Shown here piece by piece: positions 1 to 6,000 of a DNA stretch of 6,753 nucleotides (its first letter is position 1; every line of letters starts with the position of its first letter). Position numbers and translations under genes: made by a program. The notes under the pieces are model-generated. The model saw only the letters and a list, made by a program, of their open reading frames with translations, did no database searches and was not told the origin of the DNA. The stretch is from an uncultured Slackia sp. (GTDB taxonomy: Bacteria; Actinomycetota; Coriobacteriia; Coriobacteriales; Eggerthellaceae): the NCBI GenBank assembly GCA_900553655.1, contig USEQ01000074.1, forward strand, positions 1-6,753, read 5' to 3'.

Positions 1-118
1 CATCATCATGGTGTTGTTGCTGTCCGGGATGATTGCGCGAGAGACCAAGCATTATGTCTACGAGGGTCATCTTGACGAAGCCTACGAAGAGGATATTCCC
101 GTCATAGAGGGTAAGTAG
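1..118 (+). CDS. C-terminal end of an unidentified membrane-anchored protein (partial)
   Basis: An open frame enters from the left edge (first full codon at 2) and ends at TAG 116-118, leaving 38 residues. They begin with a hydrophobic stretch (IIMVLLLSGMIA) followed by a polar, acidic tail (RETKHYVYEGHLDEAYEED, then IPVIEGK). This looks like the end of a last transmembrane helix and a cytoplasmic tail of about 26 residues. An intrinsic terminator 22 bases after the stop supports a genuine gene end on this strand. The tail is too short to assign a family. It is longer and more acidic than the short basic tail of a sortase-anchored protein. It appears to be transcriptionally separate from the sipW operon because a terminator and a new promoter lie between them. 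Confidence 0.6.
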   Translation, partial: IIMVLLLSGMIARETKHYVYEGHLDEAYEEDIPVIEGK

Positions 119-140
119 AGTGTCGTTGCCTCCTTTGCTG

Positions 141-177
141 AAAGCGCCTGCTGCGAAATTGCAGCGGGCGCTTTTTT
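141..177 (+). terminator. Rho-independent terminator of the upstream gene
   Basis: A 12-bp stem (AGCGCCTGCTGC at 143-154 against GCAGCGGGCGCT at 161-172, one G-U pair) closes a six-base loop GAAATT. It is followed directly by further T residues to 177. AA at 141-142 can extend the stem into the T-run. This is a textbook intrinsic terminator. It ends transcription from the partial gene and isolates the sipW operon from it. Confidence 0.93.
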
Positions 178-271
178 GCTGCTGGCGGCAATGCGGCTCT
201 TGTTGTATTGCGATGCCTTCAGATCCCCAGGTGGACGCACTCTTCCACCGAACTTTGACGACCAGGGCATT
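178..271. other. Intergenic stretch upstream of the operator-promoter
   Basis: No convincing gene is seen here on either strand. The only structure noticed is a small inverted repeat, GGTGGA (230-235) and TCCACC (244-249), with an eight-base spacer. It could be a weak hairpin or a minor protein site. A TTGACG hexamer at 255-260 has no acceptable -10 at the right distance. Confidence 0.5.
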
Positions 272-299
272 CTTGTCACATTGACGTTAATGTGACAAG
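272..299. promoter_or_regulatory. Perfect inverted repeat, probable operator of the sipW operon
   Basis: CTTGTCACATT (272-282) and AATGTGACAAG (289-299) are exact reverse complements separated by six bases, GACGTT. The repeat straddles the -35 hexamer and most of the spacer of the predicted promoter, where a dimeric repressor would block RNA polymerase. No U-run follows, so it is not a terminator. The half-site contains TGTGA/TCACA, but in the opposite order from the CRP consensus (TGTGA-N6-TCACA), so a CRP-type site is not claimed. The cognate regulator is not in this window. Confidence 0.75.
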
Positions 300-309
300 T
301 GCGTAATAT
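281..309 (+). promoter_or_regulatory. Predicted sigma-A-type promoter for the sipW operon
   Basis: The -35 hexamer is TTGACG (281-286) and the -10 hexamer is TAATAT (304-309), with an ideal 17-base spacer. Transcription would start around 315-318, giving an untranslated leader of about 290 nt before sipW. The promoter is interleaved with the inverted repeat at 272-299. The -35 matches consensus at 5 of 6 bases and the -10 at 4 of 6. It is the best promoter seen between the upstream terminator and sipW. Confidence 0.65.
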
Positions 310-314
310 CTTTT

Positions 315-605
315 TACGATATTCTAAAAAAGGTAACTCGGGGATAATGGAAGGGGATGAATTAGGCATGAAAGTCTGTTTCGTGCTTGAAAGATTCTCG
401 CTTCCCTCTCTTCTGTGCGGCGGTTTTACCGACGCTTCTCTCGCCGGTGCTCTGAAGAATACGTATCGGGGGGGGGTCTTCCCTCTAAGGACTTCCGGTC
501 TTCTGAATCATTGTTCCGTCGTCGTCAGATGGCATTTTTTATACGCGGCCACCATGGCGTGTTGTCGATGCGCCCTTCCGTGCTTGTAAGACGGGGGGTT
601 GTCGC
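315..605 (+). other. Long leader of the sipW operon, with a G9 tract
   Basis: No gene here can be supported. The stretch holds nine consecutive G (468-476), a T-run (about 535-540) and a small bulged hairpin around 543-562 (ACGC-GGCCA against TGGCGTGT). It also holds six G just before sipW (593-598). Two open frames cross it: one from ATG 368 to 589, and one from GTG 415 to 609 whose stop overlaps the sipW start as ATGA. Both translate to Cys- or Arg-rich, low-information sequence and neither has a persuasive ribosome site. I therefore treat it as an untranslated leader. I did not recognise a known riboswitch class. Confidence 0.45.
593..598 (+). promoter_or_regulatory. G-rich ribosome-binding site for sipW
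   Basis: Six G (within ACGGGGGGTT) lie seven bases before the ATG at 606. The run can pair with the CCUCC of 16S rRNA but lacks the usual AGGAGG pattern, so initiation may be weaker than for the next gene. It supports the choice of ATG 606 as the start. Confidence 0.5.
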
Positions 606-1475
606 ATGATTGCTCGCATCTGGAACGTTCTTCTCACGCTGTTTCTTCTGGTAGCTGCCGTTTTAGTTATTGCCTTTGCAGGCGTTCGTCTTGCGGGGCT
701 TACGCCTTATGCGGTTCTTTCCGGGTCCATGGAGCCGGAGTATCCTGTCGGTTCTCTCATCTATGTCAAAGATGCCGACCCCTCTTCGGTGGAAGTGGGC
801 CAGGCCATTACCTTCAGGCAGGGGTCAGGCACGCTGGTCACGCACCAGGTGTACGAAATCGACTCCGAGCAGCAGCTGTTTTACACCCAGGGCATTGCCA
901 ACGTGGATTCAAGCGGCGAAATCATGCACGATGCGGTCCCCACGCCTTGGTCTTCTCTTGTGGGTCAGCCTATCGCCTGCGTGCCGTATTTGGGTTACGT
1001 GAACGATTGGATTACCCATGCGCCGGGAATCTATGTGGTCGTGGCGTTCGTCGCGGTGGTCATGGCTATCTCCGTCGCCCTCGAACTTCGCCGTATGACG
1101 CTGGAAAAGCGTCGCGCAGAAGAGTTTGAACGGCATGACGAAGAACTGCGCCAGCGTTTGGGATTTTATGGACACGGCCCGATTCAGAACACACCCTATG
1201 AAGCCGTGTATAACGATGGATATGCTCCAGGTTATGGCGCAGGCCACGATGCTTGCAACTCTGGCTATGTTGCAGGTCGTGGTCCCGGCTACGTCGAGGA
1301 TTTCCGTCGCGCTCCTTACGGCGGTGCGGCACCTAACGCTGCCTCTCCCTATCGCGAACATCCCCGCCCGAATCAGGGCTTTGCCAGCGTGAATCCGCCG
1401 CGGGTCGGGTCATCAAGTCGTCGCGGTGCTCATGCGCGTCCGCAAGATGAATTGCGCAGAACGCGCCGTCGTTAA
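606..1475 (+). CDS. sipW: SipW-type (ER-type) signal peptidase I
   Basis: A membrane-bound signal peptidase that should cut signal peptides of secreted TasA/camelysin-like proteins on the outer face of the membrane. The 289 residues show an N-terminal membrane helix (about 6-28). The catalytic-serine box SGSMEPEYPVGS (39-50; Ser41) and the histidine box LVTHQVYEI (77-85; His80) follow. Next comes the aspartate region TQGIAN...HDAVPTPWSSLVG (94-120), then a second membrane helix (about 142-160). A Ser/His rather than Ser/Lys pair is the hallmark of the SipW/ER class. The usual GDAN aspartate is Ile97; Asp109, just before AVP, fits the family's second conserved aspartate. After helix 2 comes an unusual cytoplasmic tail of about 125 residues. 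It has a charged segment (161-185), Gly-Tyr-rich sequence (GY at 205, 209, 220, 228) and an Arg-rich end. It is the first gene of the operon; the next two genes encode its likely substrates. Confidence 0.93.
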   Translation: MIARIWNVLLTLFLLVAAVLVIAFAGVRLAGLTPYAVLSGSMEPEYPVGSLIYVKDADPSSVEVGQAITFRQGSGTLVTHQVYEIDSEQQLFYTQGIANVDSSGEIMHDAVPTPWSSLVGQPIACVPYLGYVNDWITHAPGIYVVVAFVAVVMAISVALELRRMTLEKRRAEEFERHDEELRQRLGFYGHGPIQNTPYEAVYNDGYAPGYGAGHDACNSGYVAGRGPGYVEDFRRAPYGGAAPNAASPYREHPRPNQGFASVNPPRVGSSSRRGAHARPQDELRRTRRR

Positions 1476-1496
1476 CGAGCGGTTTCTTATTTTAGG

Positions 1497-1542
1497 CGAC
1501 ATCCATCTAGGAGATGTTGAAGGGGTGCTTTCCGAGAAAGCA
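1497..1542 (+). other. Two tandem small hairpins between sipW and the first TasA-like gene
   Basis: The first hairpin is CGACATC (1497-1503) against GATGTTG (1513-1519), with one G-U pair and a nine-base loop. The second is TGCTTTC (1526-1532) against GAAAGCA (1536-1542), a 7-bp perfect stem with a CGA loop. There is no U-run, so termination is unlikely. The second hairpin ends eight bases before the Shine-Dalgarno sequence at 1551. The pair could mark an mRNA processing or stability element that separates sipW from the more abundant subunit gene. That role is inference. Confidence 0.4.
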
Positions 1543-1550
1543 AAGAAGAA

Positions 1551-1555
1551 AGGAG
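1551..1555 (+). promoter_or_regulatory. Strong Shine-Dalgarno site selecting a GTG start
   Basis: AGGAG in the context AAAGGAGTGG lies seven bases upstream of GTG 1563. It fixes this GTG as the start of the TasA-like gene. It is a clearly better site than the G-run in front of sipW. Confidence 0.8.
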
Positions 1556-1562
1556 TGGAAGG

Positions 1563-2315
1563 GTGAATACTTCTACGCAGAACACAGGAAGGAAGAGGAC
1601 TACGCTGACCGTCGTCCTTATCGCTTGCTTGGTGCTGGCGGTGGGTGCGGGCGTCTTTGCGTGGTTCAGCGCTCAGGACAGCAAGACGAACACCTTCGTC
1701 CAGGGCAATGGCGTGACGGAGCCCGAGAAGAAGCCCGATCCGACTAATCCCGAGCAGGGCGGTAACGAGAATAACTCCGACCTTGACAAATGGCTCGTCG
1801 AGACCAACTGGAAAGACAACTCCTCCATCTCGGCCGACTCCATCGTGGCCAAGAACCCCAACGTTGGCATCGGCAAAGATTCCAAGGATGCTTACGTCTT
1901 CCTCGAGGTTGAGAACAATCTGGGTGCTGGTTCCTACTTCGTCCTTGGTGACAACTGGGCTCCCGTGACGGGCAAGGTCACCAAGTTTGACGGCGCAACT
2001 TTCCCCGAGGGCAAGGCCGATCGCTGCTACACGGGTGGTCTGTTCGTGTACGTCGGTGATTCCCAGGGTACTGACGAAAGCGCCATGGCGATGCTCGTCC
2101 ACAATGCCGGCAATGACGTATATACGGGCGAGGCCTTCGACAAGGTCTACACCACGAAGGACTATAAGTTCGCCGATTCCTCCAACACTATCAAGGTCAA
2201 GGCGTATCTTGCTGCGGCGTCCGCTGAGGGCGAGGACATGGACTCTCAGAAGGTCAAGGACGAGATCATCGCCAAGGCCAAGAACTGGGCCGACAACAAC
2301 GCCGACATGCAGTAG
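1563..2315 (+). CDS. TasA/camelysin-like secreted protein with SipW-cognate signal peptide
   Basis: This 250-residue secreted protein is a candidate fibre or matrix subunit and a probable substrate of the adjacent SipW. The N-terminus is basic (RKR 10-12), followed by a hydrophobic core (about 14-32). The segment VFAWFSAQDSKTNTFVQGN (31-49) has the layout of the SipW-cognate class: aromatic pair at the cut site, short polar stretch, NTF, then a glycine. By analogy with Bacillus subtilis TasA, cleavage should fall around residues 33-35. A low-complexity Pro/Glu/Asn linker (52-73) follows. The KNPNVGIGKDSKDAYVFLEV segment (97-116) matches the characteristic early strand of the TasA/camelysin fold. 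The C-terminus is lysine- and alanine-rich and probably helical (227-247). Only one Cys is present (C155). The linker between signal and fold is longer than in TasA itself. Polymerisation is inferred from the family and not visible in the sequence. Confidence 0.83.
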   Translation: MNTSTQNTGRKRTTLTVVLIACLVLAVGAGVFAWFSAQDSKTNTFVQGNGVTEPEKKPDPTNPEQGGNENNSDLDKWLVETNWKDNSSISADSIVAKNPNVGIGKDSKDAYVFLEVENNLGAGSYFVLGDNWAPVTGKVTKFDGATFPEGKADRCYTGGLFVYVGDSQGTDESAMAMLVHNAGNDVYTGEAFDKVYTTKDYKFADSSNTIKVKAYLAAASAEGEDMDSQKVKDEIIAKAKNWADNNADMQ

Positions 2316-2355
2316 GCATACTCGCGTAATAGCAACGAGCAAATTGTAAATATCG

Positions 2356-2382
2356 CCGGGGCGGGAGGGATTCCCGCCCCGG
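2356..2382 (+). other. Very stable GC hairpin without U-run between the two TasA-like genes
   Basis: CCGGGGCGGGA (2356-2366) and TCCCGCCCCGG (2372-2382) pair perfectly over 11 bp around the loop GGGAT. The following bases, TATTCCGC, contain no T-tract, so a classical intrinsic terminator is not supported. A stable hairpin after the first subunit gene could protect the 3' end of a processed sipW-subunit transcript or partly attenuate read-through into the downstream genes. Either would make the first subunit more abundant than the second. The hairpin is seen directly; its function is inference. Confidence 0.7.
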
Positions 2383-2413
2383 TATTCCGCGTTATGAGAA
2401 AGGGGGTCTGCGG

Positions 2414-3052
2414 ATGCCTGCGCAAGGAAAGCACGCAAAAGCCGACTCGACGAAATCGCGCTGGCTTCCATGGCTGCTTGTGGCCTTGGTTGCTTGCGCG
2501 GTCATTGTTGCCCAGACTCTCTCTGTCATCACGCGCGAAATGCCTCTTGAAACGAAGGTTCAATTCGGGACGGTTGATGTCAAGGCCGTCATCACCACGA
2601 AGAACACGGCGGGAGAGGAAGTCGAGGCTTCCAACGGCGACGAGCTCGGCAAGGGGGTTGCCCATATAAGCCGCATCGTGCGCATGGAGAACACGGGCGA
2701 TCATCCCGTCTTCGCGCGTATGAAAATCGGCTTCGAATGCGTTGATGCTCAAGGGCAAGCGCACGCTATCGACGACCTGGTGAACTACACCTATTCCGAT
2801 GCGTACGACCCTGCGGGCGGCGTATGGATGGATCGCTTGCCGCAGTCCGACGGTTTCTTCTACCTGAAGGAAGCGTTGCCAGAGAACACTGTGTCCGAAC
2901 CCCTTATTACGGGCTTCGAAGTAAATACCGAGGAGGCGGTCGCGCGCTACGGCGAAGGCTGCACATTCCAGCTCGTCGTTGATTGCTACGGCGTGCAGAG
3001 CAAGAACCAGAAGAGCGAAAACGTACTTGAGGCGGAAGGCTGGCCGGCATGA
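2414..3052 (+). CDS. Second, divergent TasA/camelysin-like secreted protein
   Basis: A 212-residue exported protein, probably a minor or accessory subunit partnering the preceding TasA-like protein. A basic N-terminus (KHAKADSTKSR, 6-16) precedes one hydrophobic segment (about 18-36). FGTVDVKAVI (51-60) corresponds to the F-x-G-t-v-d-v segment after the SipW site. HISRIVRMENTGDHPVFARMKI (84-105) has the conserved Asn-Thr-Gly turn and Arg/Val strand of this fold. The end, VVDCYGVQSKN...VLEAEGW (188-210), resembles the family's closing strand with its terminal Trp. The aromatic residues usual at the SipW cut site are missing (VAQTLSVITREMPL, 32-45), so cleavage is uncertain and the protein might stay membrane-anchored. 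Cys109, Cys183 and Cys191 are present. An AAAGGGGG site eight bases before ATG 2414 supports the start. The stop overlaps the next start as ATGA, implying coupled translation. Confidence 0.75.
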   Translation: MPAQGKHAKADSTKSRWLPWLLVALVACAVIVAQTLSVITREMPLETKVQFGTVDVKAVITTKNTAGEEVEASNGDELGKGVAHISRIVRMENTGDHPVFARMKIGFECVDAQGQAHAIDDLVNYTYSDAYDPAGGVWMDRLPQSDGFFYLKEALPENTVSEPLITGFEVNTEEAVARYGEGCTFQLVVDCYGVQSKNQKSENVLEAEGWPA

Positions 3053-6000
3053 AAGACCTTCTGAAAACCGTAGCGGGCGCGCTTGCGCGCGCGAATGCGA
3101 ACACGCAGCGACCTTGCGAATTTCGTCAGCGCAGGATGGAGAAGAACATGCTGCGTACGTGCGCGCAAGGACGAGATGCTGCAGTGTGCACCACTGAGCG
3201 TATAGCTGCTAGCGGCGGCAAGCGCGGCGTGTTCGCGCTTGCATTTCTGCTGGCAGTTGTGGCTCTGTTTGTCGCATGCTCGCTTGTTGTTCCGCAGAAG
3301 GCGCTGGCGTATAACCCCGACGGTAGAACGGTCGAGGTTTCGAACGTCGATGAGCTGCTGACTGAGATTTCGGCGTCTCGCATGATGTCGTACGAAGCGA
3401 ACATCGTGCTTACGGCCGATATTAACTTCAACGAATTCGACCCCGAAGGTGGCAAGCTTCAGGAAATCGTCGATGCGTATGGGTCGCTCACGTTTGGCAC
3501 TAAAGACCATCCGTTCAAGGGCTCCTTCGACGGACAAGGCCACTATATCATTGGATTGAACTACAACCGCGATTTCTGGAAGCCCCTCGCCAACACGGGC
3601 TTGTTCTCGTTTACCGAGGACGCTTACATCCACGATATTCATTTTAAAGACTGCTACATCGGCGCCGACTTCCGCGGCGGCGTGCTGGTGGGCCAGGCGT
3701 GGAACACGCATATCGAATCGGTGCGCATGGAGGATTGCACCATCTCGGTCACGCCTGCCAACAACTCTGTGTCGTTGATTACTAATGCGGGCATCATGGG
3801 CGGCATCATCGCTGGCGAGTTGCGCGGCGGATCGTATATGTACGATTGCACCGTACAGGGTGGCCGTGCGGTGAACAACTCGGTCGTGGGCGTTTCCGGC
3901 CTGGGCGGCGAAGGTCTTTATCTGGGTGCTCTCGTGGGCTCGGCGGAAAACTCCCAGATTGAGTACTGCCGCGTGCTGCCCAAAGAGCAGTACTACATCG
4001 ACCGAGCGCAAGACCCGAATGTCACCGTGTACGATCGCGACGAAAACGGCCATTATAAATATCAGACCGAAGTGTACAACCGCTACGAAGTGGCCGTTGG
4101 CGCCGTGGCTGGTCAAAGCGTCTATGCAGGCGGCATCGTTGGCTTCATTAAAGATGTCGACGTAGTGGACTGCTTTTCGACCGCATGGGTTCATACCTGG
4201 GTTGCCAATTACGTAGGCGTGGGCGCAGGCAACATCGGCTACGTAGGCGGCATTGCGGCGCATTCCAAGAGTGACGACACGGGCGATACCACGAGCCAGA
4301 TCATTCGCTGCCATTATGCGGGCAACATGGAAAGCTACCAGTGGAACTCCATCGCTGTCATTCCCATCATCCAGAGCAACGTGTACCTTGCCGGTCTGGT
4401 CGAGCGTGACTGGGAAGAGGATACGGGTATCTACAATTCGTACTTCAAGCGCAATGATATCGTGGGTAAAGACTCGGCCATCGAGCCGTATCCTGACGGC
4501 TATGTGCGCGCATGGGGCGACTGGCTTGGCTTGAACTACAGCGGCGGAGAAAACGGGCCGTCCGCCCAGGGATTCGGCTACGGTCCTATTGTCGATGACG
4601 CCAAATATGCAGACCGCCTGTTCTGGGAAGGCGAAGGTTACGACTTCGAAGGCGACGAGCAGCGATACTCCACCATCGACAACCAGATTCCCGCCCATGT
4701 GAACAAGTGGGTCATGGACGATTACCTGGGCATTCCCGTGCATGGCGACTCAGTGAAGGCTACGCTCGATTTCCCGGGTGCGGGCGACGTGACCATTTCC
4801 CAATCCACGATGGGTAAGGAGCAGGCCACGGCCGATCCGTACAACTTTGCGGTGCAGGCGGTAAGCGCCAACGAAACGAACTTGACGTTTACGGCGACGG
4901 TTGACAACGACCGTACCGCAAACGACGCGCTCAAGATGGTGTCTTCCGACGCCAACGAAGGATTCCGTTTCCAGGGTTGGTTCCGTAATAAAGACGTGGC
5001 GGCAAACCATATTCAGCAGGGCAGCCATGCGTTCTTCGATTCCATGGTGCCGCCTGAGCCTAACGGCGATCAGGCGTTCAACGATGCCGGCGATCAGCTG
5101 AATCTTGTGTATACAGCAGTCAATTCAGGCACGGGTGCCGATGAGGGCGCGGTGTTCTCGAACAACGACCTCTTCGTCGCCTATTATCAGGCTCAAGTGC
5201 TGTTTCACGGCGTGGACGGAGTCGTGCTCGACTTGACGGGCGCGACGAATGCCGACGCGTCGGACGACTGGTACAACCATCAGCATATCTTGCCCACCGT
5301 GCCTGAACCTGTCGTGCGCGACGGCGTTGACGAAGGCGCCAAGTTCCTGGGCTGGACCACGCAGAAAAACGAAGTCACGAACGGCGGCTGGCCCGACGTA
5401 ACCACATCCGAGCTCAATGCCATGAAGGCCAATGGAGAATTCTTCGAGGGCGGCGAGTCCATCGAGCGTCCTATGGACTTATATCCCGTCTACGCGTCGC
5501 TGGCGGCGAACATCAACGTCATCGCCGAAGGCCATGAGCTCGATCCGACAAGTTCGGATACGAATGTGCGCGAAGGCGTTGTTCAGGCTACGGTCACTGC
5601 GAAAGACGGGAAATACGAGCTGGGAATCAACGGCCTCGGTGCCGAAGGCGCATTGCCCGATGGCTACCGCTTCCTGGGCTGGTACGAGGTTGAGCTTGAC
5701 GAACAGGGCAGCCCCATTGTTGATTCGACACACGATGGTGTGCTTTTGTACGACGAAAGCAAATGGAATAACGAACAGAATGAGCTGCCGGCTACGACTA
5801 CGAGTGCCACTGTGTACAAACACGGGCTCAAGCTGTCCGCCGACGCCACGTATGTCATTCCTGATTCCGTCGATTTGACGCAGAAGCATTGCTATATAGC
5901 GCGTTTTGAGTATCGGGTGGACTATTACGTCATGGATCCCAATCCCATCAAGGATACCGAGTGGTCGAAGCCTTATTTGCTCGCATCCGTTTGGGAGCCG

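Noticed and set aside
272..299. CRP-type binding site or terminator
   Set aside because: The TGTGA/TCACA halves are in the reverse order for CRP, and there is no T-run after the repeat for termination. An operator over the promoter fits better.
299..589. Possible small gene in the leader (GTG 299 or ATG 368 start)
   Set aside because: The product is Cys-rich and unstructured-looking, ribosome-site spacing is poor, it starts inside the promoter/operator and it crosses the G9 tract. There is not enough support to annotate it.
315..605. Cyclic-di-GMP or other known riboswitch in the leader
   Set aside because: I looked for familiar conserved cores and saw none. The hairpins present are short and unremarkable.
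599..1129. 176-codon plus-strand frame overlapping sipW
   Set aside because: It is rich in Cys, Arg and Ser, has no motif, and coincides with the well-supported sipW frame.
1413..2471. 352-codon open frame on the minus strand
   Set aside because: It is antisense to the TasA-like gene, which has a strong ribosome site, signal peptide and fold motifs. The minus product is a Val/Leu/Gly-rich shadow without recognisable domains.
3265..3294. Lipobox-like FVAC (Cys77) in the giant protein's signal peptide
   Set aside because: Hydrophobic sequence continues past the cysteine and a good signal peptidase I site (ALA|Y, 87/88) follows. The -3 residue is Phe rather than Leu/Val/Ile.
2986..4743. 585-codon open frame on the minus strand
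   Set aside because: It lies antisense to the giant surface protein. The plus frame has a clear signal peptide, beta-helix motifs and upstream coupling. The minus frame has no family features and is the expected shadow of a G/C-third-position gene.
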